Assembly: GCA_002388665.1 (NCBI GenBank)
Contig: DGMY01000081.1
Coordinates: 1-64,000, forward strand
Reading direction: 5' to 3'
DNA: 64,000 nt
Origin: Opitutia bacterium UBA4506
GTDB taxonomy: Bacteria; Verrucomicrobiota; Verrucomicrobiia; Opitutales; Puniceicoccaceae
The first letter of the stretch is position 1. Each line of letters starts with the position of its first letter. Made by a program: the position numbers and the translations under genes. Below the pieces are notes generated by a model. It was not told the DNA's origin. It worked only from the letters and a program-made list of their open reading frames with translations, and searched no databases. Of the stretch, positions 31,395 through 41,031 are shown piece by piece.

Positions 31395-32629
31395 CCATTC
31401 GTCTCCTTCCTCTCCTGGCTCTTTCATTAGCCGCCCTGCCTGCCTGTAATAAAAAGCCCGCTCCGGCTGCGCCTCCGCCGCCCACCGTCGAGGTTACGGC
31501 AGCCAGTGATATCGACCTTCCGATCTACCGTGAGATTGTGAGCACTCTTCAAGGGGTCGTTAACACCAACATTAAGGCCAAGATCCAAGGCTACTTGCTC
31601 ACTCAGGAATACGATGATGGTGCCTATGTGAAAAAGGGTGATCTCCTCTTCACGATCGATCCCTCCACATACGAGATCGATGTCCAACAGGCTGAAGCCA
31701 ACGTTGAAGTCCAGAAGGCAAACCTGGTCAAGGCGGAGCTCACTGTCGAACGGGACCAGGAATTGATCAAGGCAGACGCCATTAGCCAAAAGCAATTGGA
31801 CAATGCTGTCCAGGAGCGAGACGCTGTCGCGGCTCAGGTCGCCGCCGCAGAGGCTGCCCTCAATCAGGCCAAACTGAACCTGAGCTATTGCAAAATTTAT
31901 GCCCCTATCGACGGGATTGTCGGGAAAGCCAGTTCCGATATTGGCGATTTGGTCGGCACCACCAGCGTGTTGACGACGATGTCCAATCTTGACCCGATCC
32001 AAGCAGTTTTCTTCATCCCCGAGAGCGCTTACATGGAACGGGCCGACCGCCTCCAGGAATTGAGCAAAGTCCCTCTCGATCAACGTCCGGCCGATGTCGA
32101 GTTGATCATGGGTGACGGAACTACCTATAAACACAAGGGACGCTTCCAGTTCATCAATCGACAGATCGAGTCCGGCACTGGTACTATCGGTGTCTACGTA
32201 CTTTTCCCAAATCCCGGAAACATTCTCCGCCCCGGCCAATACGCTATGATTCGCATCAAGGTCACTACCCTGAAGGATGCCATTTCAATCCCACAGCGTG
32301 CAGTGAAAGAGACCCAAGGGATGTACAGCGTCTACATCGTCAATAACGACGACACGGTTTCTTCGGTCCCCGTACAAACCGGTGAGACCGACGGAAGCAA
32401 CATCATCATCACTTCTGGAATCAAGAAGGGCGATATCGTGATTGTTGAGGGAATACAAAAGGTGAAAACGGGCTCGAAGGTCAAAACCAGCATGTGGAAG
32501 CCCGCCTCATCCTCTTCAACCCAAGCTGCGTCCAGTGCTAGCGATTCTTCCTCTTCCAGCAGCACTCCTTCCAGCGATTCAGATGCAAAAGCTTCTGATT
32601 CGAGCAAGGATACCACTGCGAACCAATAA
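31391..32629 (+). CDS. RND efflux periplasmic adaptor (membrane fusion) lipoprotein
   Basis: 412 residues. Lipobox LPAC gives the acylated Cys at 19. The barrel-sandwich hybrid is split around a helical hairpin: IKAKIQGYLLTQEYDDGAYV, KKGDLLFTIDPSTYEIDVQQ, the helices around VERDQELIKADAISQKQLDN, and LNLSYCKIYAPIDGIVGKAS. Beta-barrel and membrane-proximal domains follow (FPNPGNILRPGQYAMIRIKV). The last 45 residues are Ser/Ala/Asp-rich. It links the inner-membrane pump with the outer-membrane channel; all three genes are consecutive. No regulator gene adjoins the operon. Confidence 0.93.
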   Translation: MTIRLLPLLALSLAALPACNKKPAPAAPPPPTVEVTAASDIDLPIYREIVSTLQGVVNTNIKAKIQGYLLTQEYDDGAYVKKGDLLFTIDPSTYEIDVQQAEANVEVQKANLVKAELTVERDQELIKADAISQKQLDNAVQERDAVAAQVAAAEAALNQAKLNLSYCKIYAPIDGIVGKASSDIGDLVGTTSVLTTMSNLDPIQAVFFIPESAYMERADRLQELSKVPLDQRPADVELIMGDGTTYKHKGRFQFINRQIESGTGTIGVYVLFPNPGNILRPGQYAMIRIKVTTLKDAISIPQRAVKETQGMYSVYIVNNDDTVSSVPVQTGETDGSNIIITSGIKKGDIVIVEGIQKVKTGSKVKTSMWKPASSSSTQAASSASDSSSSSSTPSSDSDAKASDSSKDTTANQ

Positions 32630-32666
32630 TTCGACGAGCGCCAACTCATTCCGCTAGCGACCCGCC

Positions 32667-35600
32667 ATGTATAAGTTTTTCATCAATCGCCCGATCGTCG
32701 CGATGGTTCTCGCCATCCTGACAGTGATCGTGGGCCTCGTTTCCATGACAATGCTGCCTGTGGCGCAGTACCCGGAAATCGTCCCACCCCAGATCACTGT
32801 TAATGCCACCTACGTCGGCGCCGACGCGATCACCATCGAAGAATCGACCGCCCTGCCCATCGAGCAGCAAATGAGCGGTGTCGAGGGGATGGAGTACATG
32901 ACTTCCACGAGCTCGAACAACGGTCTGATGAATCTTACCGTTACCTTCGATGTCTCCACTGATACCAATACCGACCAAATTCTGACCCAGATGCGGGTCA
33001 GCCAAGGGCAATCCCAGGTCCCTTCACAGGTCGCCAACCAGGGAATCGTCGTTCAGAAGTCGCTGGCCTCTCCTCTGGTCATGTTCGCGTTGACCTCTCC
33101 GGACAACTCCCTCGACAGCCTCTTTCTCTCCAACTACGCCATCATTAATTTGAATGACGCATTCACCCGAATCGGAGGGGTCGCAAGCGTGACCGTCTTC
33201 GGATCCGGCAACTATGCGATGCGAATTTGGGTTGATCCGAACGTTCTCGCCGGCCGAAACATCACGGTGAGTGAGATCATCAGCGCTATCCAATCACAGA
33301 ACACGGTGAATCCCGCTGGTCGTATCGGAGGCGATCCCGTACCTCCCGGCCAGGAGTTCACCTACACGGTTAGCGCCGAAGGCCGCCTTACCGACCCGTC
33401 TCAATTTGGAGACATCATCGTACGATCCAACCCGGATGGCTCTGTGATCCGGGTCAAGGATATCGCCCGCATCGAACTGGGCGCCCAAACCTATACCATC
33501 GACGGTAATTATGACGGGAAGTCTTCCGCCATTCTCGCTCTCTATCAAACTCCCGGATCCAACGCCCTCCAAGCCGCCAAAGAAGCCCGCGCTTTGATCG
33601 CCGAAATGGCTGAGCGTTTCCCTGATGGGATGGAGTATACGGTCGCTCTCGACACGACCGAAGCCGTTACCGAGGGGATTGAGGAGATTAAACATACTCT
33701 CTTCGAGGCATTGGCTCTCGTTGTTCTTGTGGTATTCGTCTTCCTTCAGGGCTGGCGCGCCACAATCATCCCGCTCATCGCGGTTCCGGTTTCCCTGATC
33801 GGTACTTTCATTTTCTTCCCGCCGCTCGGCTTTTCCATCAATACGCTCTCCCTATTCGGGCTCGTGCTCGCGATCGGGCTCGTAGTCGATGATGCCATCG
33901 TGGTGGTGGAGGCCGTCGAGCGCTATATTGAAGAAGGGTTTGCCCCCAAGGAGGCAACCATGCGAGCGATGAAGGACGTGAGCGGGCCGATCTTTGCCAC
34001 CAGTATGGTTCTGGTGGCGGTGTTCATCCCAACCGTCTTTATCCCCGGTATTACCGGCCGTCTCTACCAGCAGTTCGCCGTAACGATCGCGATTTCCGTT
34101 CTGATTTCGACGTTCAACGCCCTAACGCTCAGTCCCGCCCTCTCCGCTCTCCTCCTGCGTCCCCGCAAGAAGACCCGGGGACCTCTCGGCTGGTTCTACG
34201 CCAAATTTAATTCCTTTTTCGGCAGAGTGACCAATGGGTACGTCTCGGTCTGCAGCGGCTTGATGCGGAAGGCCGTAGTCGCTCTGGCCATCATCCTCAT
34301 TGTGGGCGGAATCGGAGGATTCAGCGCTTCGAAACTTTCACCGGGGTTCATTCCCGATGAGGACCAAGGCTATCTCTTTGCTTCGATGAGTCTGCCTCCT
34401 GCATCCTCTCTCGAGCGTACTTCCGAGATCAATAAACAGGTCTACGAATTGACGAAGGACATCCCCGGTGTCGAGCACGTGATCGCTGTCGCCGGCTACA
34501 ATCTCCTCTCTGGCGTTCAAAACACCTACAGCTCTTTCCTCGCCTTCACTCTCGAACCTTGGTCGTATCGTTACAGTTCGGAGAATGTACGCACCATGAA
34601 CCTTCGTGCGATTTACCAAGAGGTAAACGCACGCCTTCAAACCATTCCAGGGGCTGCAGGTTTTGCCTTCCCACCACCCGCTATTCCAGGGATTGGTGCC
34701 GCCGGTGGGGTGACGTTCATTCTGCAAGATCGTGAGGGTCGCAGTCCCGAATTCTTGGAAGAACAAACCAATAAGTTTATCCAAGCCGCAACCGCTCGGC
34801 CCGAGATCGCTGCAGCTTCAACCAGTTTCTCAGCAAATATTCCACAAATTTTCATGGATGTGGACCGCGAGAAGGTCTTGAAACAGGGCGTCGATCTAAG
34901 CTCCGTGTACCAAACGCTCCAGACCTTCATGGGAGGTGCCTTCGTCAACTACTTCAATCGCTTCGGCCGACAATGGCAGGTTTACGTCCAGGCTGAGGGA
35001 CAGTTCCGTACCGATGTAGCCAACATGGATCTTTTCTATGTGCGCAATAAAGATGGCGAACCAGTCCCTCTCTCTGTCTTCACAGAGGCCCAGCGTACCC
35101 AAGGTCCCGAGTTCATCTACCACTACAACATTTATCGGGCGACCCAGATCAATGTCACGGCCGGCCCTGGCTACTCGAGCGGTGATGCGATGGCTGCACT
35201 CGAAGAGACCTTCAACGAAACTATGGATAATTCGATGGGATTCGAATACAGCGGCATGTCCTATGAGGAAAAGAAGGCAGCCACTGGGGTCTCCCCAACC
35301 GCCATTTTTGCCCTTTCACTCATCTTTACATTCCTCATTTTGGCCGCTCTCTACGAGAGTTGGACCCTCCCCTTCAGCGTTCTGATCAGCTTGCCGATCG
35401 CAGTCGGTGGGGCTTTCGTCTTCCTTTGGATGCGAGGCTACCAAAACAATGTCTATGCACAGATCGGGCTGGTCATGCTAATCGGGCTGGCCGCGAAAAA
35501 TGCTATTTTGATTGTCGAGTTTGCGCGGGCCCAATACCAGGAAGAAGGAAAATCGATCCGGGAGGCGGCTCTCGAAGCAGCTCGCCTCCGACTCCGGCCG

Positions 35601-35834
35601 ATCTTGATGACGTCCTTCGCGTTTATCCTCGGATGTATGCCTCTCTACCTCGCGCTGGGTGCCGGTATGAATTCTCGCCGTATTCTTGGAACAACCGTGA
35701 TTGGAGGGATGCTTTTCGCTTCCATAATCGCGATCCTCGTGATCCCGTCTACGTTCTATATCATTGAGAAGATGGGACACCGAAAGAAGCACGGCGAGGA
35801 ACCAAAGCCGATCGAATCGAGCGAATCTTCTTAG
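32667..35834 (+). CDS. RND efflux pump inner-membrane transporter, HAE1/AcrB type
   Basis: 1,055 residues, the normal length. The N terminus MYKFFINRPIVAMVLAILTV is typical. The proton-relay Asp pair is at 408-409 (IGLVVDDAIVVVEAVERYIE), and the conserved GPIFATSMVLVAVFIPTVFI and the late AAKNAILIVEFARAQYQEEG and MTSFAFILGCMPLYLALGAG segments are present. The two large periplasmic porter loops lie between TM1-TM2 and TM7-TM8. It exports hydrophobic drugs, detergents or similar compounds using the proton gradient. It is last of the three-gene pump operon, 37 bases after the adaptor. Confidence 0.95.
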   Translation: MYKFFINRPIVAMVLAILTVIVGLVSMTMLPVAQYPEIVPPQITVNATYVGADAITIEESTALPIEQQMSGVEGMEYMTSTSSNNGLMNLTVTFDVSTDTNTDQILTQMRVSQGQSQVPSQVANQGIVVQKSLASPLVMFALTSPDNSLDSLFLSNYAIINLNDAFTRIGGVASVTVFGSGNYAMRIWVDPNVLAGRNITVSEIISAIQSQNTVNPAGRIGGDPVPPGQEFTYTVSAEGRLTDPSQFGDIIVRSNPDGSVIRVKDIARIELGAQTYTIDGNYDGKSSAILALYQTPGSNALQAAKEARALIAEMAERFPDGMEYTVALDTTEAVTEGIEEIKHTLFEALALVVLVVFVFLQGWRATIIPLIAVPVSLIGTFIFFPPLGFSINTLSLFGLVLAIGLVVDDAIVVVEAVERYIEEGFAPKEATMRAMKDVSGPIFATSMVLVAVFIPTVFIPGITGRLYQQFAVTIAISVLISTFNALTLSPALSALLLRPRKKTRGPLGWFYAKFNSFFGRVTNGYVSVCSGLMRKAVVALAIILIVGGIGGFSASKLSPGFIPDEDQGYLFASMSLPPASSLERTSEINKQVYELTKDIPGVEHVIAVAGYNLLSGVQNTYSSFLAFTLEPWSYRYSSENVRTMNLRAIYQEVNARLQTIPGAAGFAFPPPAIPGIGAAGGVTFILQDREGRSPEFLEEQTNKFIQAATARPEIAAASTSFSANIPQIFMDVDREKVLKQGVDLSSVYQTLQTFMGGAFVNYFNRFGRQWQVYVQAEGQFRTDVANMDLFYVRNKDGEPVPLSVFTEAQRTQGPEFIYHYNIYRATQINVTAGPGYSSGDAMAALEETFNETMDNSMGFEYSGMSYEEKKAATGVSPTAIFALSLIFTFLILAALYESWTLPFSVLISLPIAVGGAFVFLWMRGYQNNVYAQIGLVMLIGLAAKNAILIVEFARAQYQEEGKSIREAALEAARLRLRPILMTSFAFILGCMPLYLALGAGMNSRRILGTTVIGGMLFASIIAILVIPSTFYIIEKMGHRKKHGEEPKPIESSESS

Positions 35835-35995
35835 TTCGCCCGGGCTAATTAACGCCTTCGAACCATAAAGAGAAGAGGTTCTTTCTGGTCCAATCGACCG
35901 GTACCGCCGATGACGTCTTCAGTTGTACGCTCTCGTCCCGCCTTCTGGAATTCTCCTCCTTGCCGTTCGCCACAAACTTTTCAAGAGTAGAGAAC

Positions 35996-37057
35996 GTGAA
36001 ATTCATCTATGTACTTCTGCTGGCCGTCATAACCACGTCCAGTCTTAGCGCTCAAACCACTCCCGAGCCATTCATCGTGGGGATCAAACAGACTCCCCCC
36101 TTCACAATTAAGACCGAAGACGGAAAGTGGGAAGGTCCAGCTGTCTGGCTGATCGAACAAATTTTGTCGAGAATGGGGAAAACTCCGACTTTCAAGGAGA
36201 TGACTCTTCCCCAGATTTTTGACGCCATCGAGAATAATAAGATCGATGCAGGAGTCGGCGCTCTGTCCATTACCAGCGAACGGGAAGAGCGAATGGATTT
36301 CACCCATTCCTACTATGAAAGCGGTATCGGTATCGCCGTTCTAAATACCGACACCGAGATGTGGATCCTCGTACTGCGAAACATCTTTTCCGTCCGCTTT
36401 CTTCAAGCGGTATTCAGCCTCCTTCTTCTCTTGGGGATCGTCGGTTTGATCGTATGGCTCGCCGAACGTAAGCACAATCGACAGCAGTTTGGAGGGCGAC
36501 CCGCCCAGGGAATCGGAAACGGGCTTTGGTGGTCTGCTGTCACGATGACAACTGTTGGGTACGGCGATAAAGCTCCCAAATCTTTTCTCGGACGGATAAT
36601 TGGCCTGGTCTGGATGTTCATGGCCATCATCATCATCTCCGGCTTTACAGCTGGTTTTGCCTCCAGTCTGACCCGGGACAGCCTGACAAATAAGGTTCAG
36701 GAGGCCCGCGATCTTGCCAGCGTAAAAACGGCCACGATCAAGGGATCCACTTCCGCCACTTGGCTGGCAACCCTAAGGATTCCCTACCGCACTTCCTCCT
36801 CAATAGAAAGTCTCCTAAAAGAACTCGATCAGGGTAAATGGGATGCTGTTGTCTACGACAAACCGGTCCTCGAATACTATGTGGCCATCGACAACCTTCA
36901 CCGGGTCGATATTCTCAAAGCCACGTTCACACGCGAGAACTACGGGATTGCCCTTCCACAACACGCGCCCTATCGCGAGAAGTTCGATGTCACTCTCCTC
37001 GAACTCACCCAATCAACCGCGTGGCAAGATCAACTCTACCAGGTAACGAATCGGTAG
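35996..37057 (+). CDS. Prokaryotic ionotropic glutamate receptor-type potassium channel (GluR0-like)
   Basis: About 353 residues in the order of a GluR0 protein. A signal peptide (KFIYVLLLAVITTSSLSA) is followed by ligand-binding lobe part S1 (FIVGIKQTPPFTIKTEDGKW, GVGALSITSEREERMDFTHS, with the Arg after ITSER expected to hold the amino-acid carboxylate). TM1 is at about 135-155, then the pore loop with a potassium-type filter TTVGYGD (185-191), TM2 at about 200-222, and lobe part S2 (AVVYDKPVLEYYVA). It should open a K+-selective pore when an amino acid binds outside. GTG at 35996 is used because the signal peptide starts there; a TTG at 35960 is the alternative. The neighbouring genes do not suggest a pathway. 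Confidence 0.88.
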   Translation: MKFIYVLLLAVITTSSLSAQTTPEPFIVGIKQTPPFTIKTEDGKWEGPAVWLIEQILSRMGKTPTFKEMTLPQIFDAIENNKIDAGVGALSITSEREERMDFTHSYYESGIGIAVLNTDTEMWILVLRNIFSVRFLQAVFSLLLLLGIVGLIVWLAERKHNRQQFGGRPAQGIGNGLWWSAVTMTTVGYGDKAPKSFLGRIIGLVWMFMAIIIISGFTAGFASSLTRDSLTNKVQEARDLASVKTATIKGSTSATWLATLRIPYRTSSSIESLLKELDQGKWDAVVYDKPVLEYYVAIDNLHRVDILKATFTRENYGIALPQHAPYREKFDVTLLELTQSTAWQDQLYQVTNR

Positions 37058-37066
37058 GTCTTTACC

Positions 37067-37093
37067 GCTCCTGATTGGAATAATGCCAGGAGC
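37067..37093 (+). terminator. Hairpin downstream of the GluR0-like gene
   Basis: GCTCCTG (37067-37073) pairs with CAGGAGC (37087-37093) across a 13-base loop, ten bases after the stop codon. Only a weak T-containing tail (ACATTTGCTT) follows. Confidence 0.4.
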
Positions 37094-37297
37094 ACATTTG
37101 CTTCACCATTGATGACTGAAAGCTCCCGAGGCCCTCTCCAGAGTCGATTCGATCCCGATGCATCGAGAAAGCGCCGGACAAAGCTGCGTATTGGAATCTC
37201 TTATCACGGTTACAAATTTATTTAATAGAATTTCTTCAGGCACGCTCGGCCACAAGAAAGATTGCCTATCCTCGACATCCTCGTGAATACTCAAAAG

Positions 37298-38281
37298 ATG
37301 AGCAAAAAACCCATCCGCGTTGCTGTAACAGGAGCTGCTGGCCAAATCGGCTACTCACTACTTTTCCGAATCGCCTCGGGAAGCATGTTTGGTCCAGACC
37401 AACCAGTCGCCCTGAACCTCATCGAGATTGAACCCGCAATGGGAGCCCTCGAGGGTGTGATCATGGAACTCGACGATTGCGCCTTCCCCCTTCTCGCAGA
37501 TATCAAGGGTACCTCTGACCTGAATGAGGGATTCAAAGATGTCAACTGGGCCCTGCTCGTCGGGAGTGTCCCCCGCAAAGCTGGTATGGAGCGCGGAGAT
37601 CTCCTCAATATCAACGGCAAGATCTTTACCGGCCAAGGCAATGCAATTGAAAAGAATGCCGCTTCGGATGTGCGCACCCTCGTCGTTGGCAATCCCTGCA
37701 ACACCAACTGTTTGATCGCAATGAACAATGCGAAAAGCATCCCGCAAGATCGCTGGTTCGCAATGACTCGTCTCGACGAGAACCGTGCACAGACACAACT
37801 CGCCGCGAAGGCAGGGGTCCACTCTTCCCAGGTGTCCAATGTTACCATTTGGGGAAATCACTCTGCCACTCAGTATCCTGATTTTTACAACGCTCAGATC
37901 GATGGCAAGCCCGCCGCAGAGGTCATCAATGATGAGTCCTGGCTCAAGGATACCTTTATTCCTGTCGTTCAACAGAGGGGCGCAGCCATTATCAAAGCCC
38001 GCGGATCATCTTCTGCCGCTTCCGCCGCAAATGCTGTGGTAGACACTGTCCGGGCATTGACGACTCCCACCGAAGAGGGAAAGTGGCATAGCGTCGGCGT
38101 GTGCTCTCAGGGCGAATACAACACGCAACCGGGGTTGATCACATCCTTTCCAATTGTATCGGATGGTGAGAACTGGAGTGTTGTCCAAAATGTTCCAGTC
38201 AATGATTTCAGCCGTTCCAAGATCGATGCATCAGTCGAGGAATTGGCCGCAGAACGGGAGCTCGTTAAAGAGCTTCTCTAA
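37298..38281 (+). CDS. mdh: Malate dehydrogenase
   Basis: About 327 residues of the cytoplasmic-type malate dehydrogenase family. The NAD site is VAVTGAAGQIGYSLLFRIAS, the acidic region is LNLIEIEPAMGALEGVIMEL, substrate Args are in SVPRKAGMERGDLL, and the catalytic His is in VTIWGNHSATQYPD. VGNPCNTNCLIAMNNA is also typical. It oxidises malate to oxaloacetate in the TCA cycle. The ATG at 37298 is used (product starts MSKKPIRVAVTG). It lies 41 bases before the dGTPase gene on the same strand and is not linked to the odhAB genes of the same cycle. Confidence 0.95.
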   Translation: MSKKPIRVAVTGAAGQIGYSLLFRIASGSMFGPDQPVALNLIEIEPAMGALEGVIMELDDCAFPLLADIKGTSDLNEGFKDVNWALLVGSVPRKAGMERGDLLNINGKIFTGQGNAIEKNAASDVRTLVVGNPCNTNCLIAMNNAKSIPQDRWFAMTRLDENRAQTQLAAKAGVHSSQVSNVTIWGNHSATQYPDFYNAQIDGKPAAEVINDESWLKDTFIPVVQQRGAAIIKARGSSSAASAANAVVDTVRALTTPTEEGKWHSVGVCSQGEYNTQPGLITSFPIVSDGENWSVVQNVPVNDFSRSKIDASVEELAAERELVKELL

Positions 38282-38322
38282 ATCCGCTGGAGTTACCTGC
38301 CAAACGTCCGTTACAAGTAGGT

Positions 38323-39627
38323 ATGCACAGTTGGCAGGAAAACCGATTCTACGGCGATTTTGACCGCGAGACTCTTCCGGGGGGAAAGCGCCCCCCGGAA
38401 GATCACCGGTCCCCATTTGCGATCGACCGAGACCGCGTCGTCTTTTCCTATGCCTTTCGGCGTCTGCAATCGAAAACCCAGGTCTTTCAATCGGGCGAAT
38501 TCGACTTTTACCGGACCCGACTCACCCACTCCATGGAGGTTGCCCGCATCGGCCGCTCCATCTGTGAATATCTCACCTACAGCTCCCCCGTCCTTCAGAA
38601 AGATTTCTTTCTCGATCAAGATCTTACAGAGGGAATCTGCCTTGCTCATGATTTAGGTCATCCCCCTTTTGGACATATCGGAGAGCGTAAACTCAACGAG
38701 TTGATGGCCGGTTTCGGAGGTTTCGAAGGCAATGGACAGACGCTCCGTATCCTCACTCGGCTCATCTACGCCCGCGAGAAAGGCAGCGAGGGAATGAATC
38801 CCACCCGCGCGTTTCTGGACGGTGTGCTCAAATACAAGCAACTCTATCGCGAACGCTTCCGCGAAGAACAGGTCCATCCCGAGAACCATTTCATCTACGA
38901 CGATCAAGAAGGTGTACGCGACTTCGCACTCGGATCGGGGCTGGTCCCCGGTGAACTCGATTCCTTTCCCAACCTGAACCGGATCCGCAGTATAGAATGC
39001 CAGGTAATGGACTGGGCCGACGACGCAGCCTATTCCCTCAATGATATTGTTGATGGTATCGAAGCCCGCTACATTACCCAACATACGGTTGATCGCTGGG
39101 CCGAACACGTTGAGGGACTCTCAGAAAGCGACTTTAAGCTCCTCGACGAGTTGAAGCGTTCGATTCGCGAGGGCTACTACGAGCGGAAATTTGGCTCAAA
39201 GGTCGGCATGTTTATTCACGCAACCCGCATCGTCGAGAATGAAGGCCCCTTCTCCGATCGAACCAACCGCTATCGGTTCCGTCTCGACATCGACCCTGCC
39301 TCTCGTAGAGAAGCCAATCTCTACAAGCGCATCGCGAACGATCTGATCTTTCAATCGACTACGATTCAGCAGATTGAATTTAAAGGAAGCCGACTACTCG
39401 GCGATCTATTCGAAGCTGTCATGGACAACTATTCGGCGAAATCCAGCGGGCGTTGTCTCAAGTTGGTACCGGAGACCGAACACAATCTATTCCGATCTGC
39501 CGGCGGGGATGCCGATCGAGCCCGCTTAATCTGCGACTTCCTTTCAGGCCTTACCGACGGTCAAGCCGTTCGCTACTACAAAAAGTGGTTCGACCCCGAC
39601 TTCGCCTCCATTCTCGATATAAACTAG
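38323..39627 (+). CDS. dgt: Deoxyguanosinetriphosphate triphosphohydrolase-like protein
   Basis: 434 residues. The HD-domain metal motif is clear: FYRTRLTHSMEVARIGRSIC supplies the first His, CLAHDLGHPPFGHIGE the HD pair, and VMDWADDAAYSLNDIVDGIE the distal Asp. AFRRLQSKTQVFQSGEFDFY at the start is a family signature. It hydrolyses dNTPs to deoxynucleosides and triphosphate, affecting dNTP pools. The start GTATGC region uses ATG at 38323. It follows mdh by 41 bases and may be co-transcribed with it. Confidence 0.92.
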   Translation: MHSWQENRFYGDFDRETLPGGKRPPEDHRSPFAIDRDRVVFSYAFRRLQSKTQVFQSGEFDFYRTRLTHSMEVARIGRSICEYLTYSSPVLQKDFFLDQDLTEGICLAHDLGHPPFGHIGERKLNELMAGFGGFEGNGQTLRILTRLIYAREKGSEGMNPTRAFLDGVLKYKQLYRERFREEQVHPENHFIYDDQEGVRDFALGSGLVPGELDSFPNLNRIRSIECQVMDWADDAAYSLNDIVDGIEARYITQHTVDRWAEHVEGLSESDFKLLDELKRSIREGYYERKFGSKVGMFIHATRIVENEGPFSDRTNRYRFRLDIDPASRREANLYKRIANDLIFQSTTIQQIEFKGSRLLGDLFEAVMDNYSAKSSGRCLKLVPETEHNLFRSAGGDADRARLICDFLSGLTDGQAVRYYKKWFDPDFASILDIN

Positions 39628-40027
39628 GCCCAAGCCTTCCCGCAGCCGGGGTCAAAGAGTTATCTATCCCAAACCTCTGTCCCACGACTCCCTGAGGAGG
39701 TTACAGTTTGCCATCGGCAGGAATGCGCGTTGCCGCTTCGCGTATGTCCATCCAGAGATTCGGTGTCGAATGGGAAAAGAGTGCTCCCAAGGTTCGTCTA
39801 CACTAGCGATCCTCAGCGGGCTCGTGCAGATTCTCTGCAATTCCCACCTCGCCGATAGTCGTATTTGTCCCGACCGCTCCCGCAAGGATCCTTAGCATCC
39901 GCCACGGCGAGAAATGCACCCAAAAGATTACTTAGCCTCCGGCACGACGAATTTTCGTTTACGCCAATTTAACGTTCCGTAGAATCCCCCATATTCCAAT
40001 CTCTCATTTTATAAAACTGCTGCTCTG
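39628..40027. other. 400-bp region without an intact gene
   Basis: No intact gene is seen. On the minus strand 39898-39701 reads as 66 codons with a protein-like composition (MLRILAGAVGTNTTIGEVGI, then an in-frame TAG at 39805-39803, then LGALFSHSTPNLWMDIREAA), which may be a gene remnant of unknown family. The last 60 bases before the next gene are AT-rich and probably hold its promoter. Confidence 0.4.
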
Positions 40028-40897
40028 ATGTTCCTTCGAATCGTGAAAGTCTTCTTCTGTCTATGCTTCGCATTCCAGTTGACTGCGGCTGAACTCCAGA
40101 CGTTTCATGATGTCTCATTTGTGCCAACGGACTGGGCCGATGGTGACAGTTTTCGAATCCGTTTTCCCGACGGCACTGAGCAAACGATCAGACTCTACGG
40201 AGCCGACTGCATCGAGTGGCACATCGGCGACGAATCTGACGCGCGACGACTTCGCGCGCAGCGTCGATACTTTGGAATTTCGGATTATGGAGACGGGTAC
40301 GCGGCCTCGATCGAACTAGCCAAAGAGCAGGCCGCCAGTGCCTACGCCTTTATAGTGGAAGAACTGTCCGAACCGTTTACCGTGTATACTTCCTTCGCCG
40401 ACGGTCGTGGAGACGGACGCTACTCAAGGGTCTATGCTTTCGTCGAAACCTCCCAGGGGAGAGATTTGGCAACCGAGCTCGTCCAGCAAGGTTACGCCCG
40501 AGCCTTCGGCGTCTATCGCAGTACAATCGATGGACTTTCACGCAGCGACTACATGGACCAGCTCAAGGATGCCGAGCTAGTCGCCGCGCGACGCGGACAG
40601 GGCGTCTGGAACTACACGGACTGGGACCGACTTCCCGAGGAACGCAGTGCCCAACGATCCGAGGATGCGGAAACTGCAGCGGCACTCGGTATAGCCCCAC
40701 CCACCGAACCGCTGGACGTAAACACCGCCTCGCGAGATACCCTTCAGTCTGTTCCCGGTATTGGAGAAGTCACAGCCAACCGCATAATTGAATCGCGCCC
40801 CTTTCAAACGCTCGGTCAGCTCAAATCCGTACACGGCATTGGCCCGGCCACCTTCGAAAAGATCAGTCCCTATTTTAAGGATCCCTCAACCCGCTAA
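40028..40897 (+). CDS. Secreted SNase-like nuclease fused to a ComEA-type helix-hairpin-helix domain
   Basis: 289 residues. A signal peptide (FLRIVKVFFCLCFAFQLTAA) precedes a staphylococcal nuclease-like domain (about 28-195): DWADGDSFRIRFPDGTEQTI, RLYGADCIEWH, ARAFGVYRST-type strands with YSRVYAFVETSQGRDLATEL and VQQGYARAFG. Then comes a helix-hairpin-helix DNA-binding domain (about 230-289): PLDVNTASRDTLQSVPGIGE, VTANRIIESRPFQTLGQLKS, VHGIGPATFEKI. The second part matches ComEA, the periplasmic DNA receptor of natural transformation. The pair suggests an exported enzyme that binds and cuts DNA, possibly for DNA uptake or nutrient use; this is inference. The usual SNase catalytic Arg/Glu set was not verified. 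Confidence 0.82.
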   Translation: MFLRIVKVFFCLCFAFQLTAAELQTFHDVSFVPTDWADGDSFRIRFPDGTEQTIRLYGADCIEWHIGDESDARRLRAQRRYFGISDYGDGYAASIELAKEQAASAYAFIVEELSEPFTVYTSFADGRGDGRYSRVYAFVETSQGRDLATELVQQGYARAFGVYRSTIDGLSRSDYMDQLKDAELVAARRGQGVWNYTDWDRLPEERSAQRSEDAETAAALGIAPPTEPLDVNTASRDTLQSVPGIGEVTANRIIESRPFQTLGQLKSVHGIGPATFEKISPYFKDPSTR

Positions 40898-41031
40898 AGG
40901 TTATCGAGACATACTCAGTCGCACAGAACCGACATACTCTAGCCAAGGAGGTTTAGTTCACAAGATCGCGCGAGAGTCGCCACCTTCAGACTGCCCTGCT
41001 TCGGCTACAAGAGTTTCTCAAAAGCGGGAGA

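Noticed and set aside
31427..32239. 270-codon minus-strand open frame opposite the RND adaptor gene
   Set aside because: It is antisense to a certain gene with full family motifs and has no recognisable domain.
35864..35895. GAACC/GGTTC hairpin after the RND pump
   Set aside because: Only a five-base stem with a 12-base loop; too weak to call.
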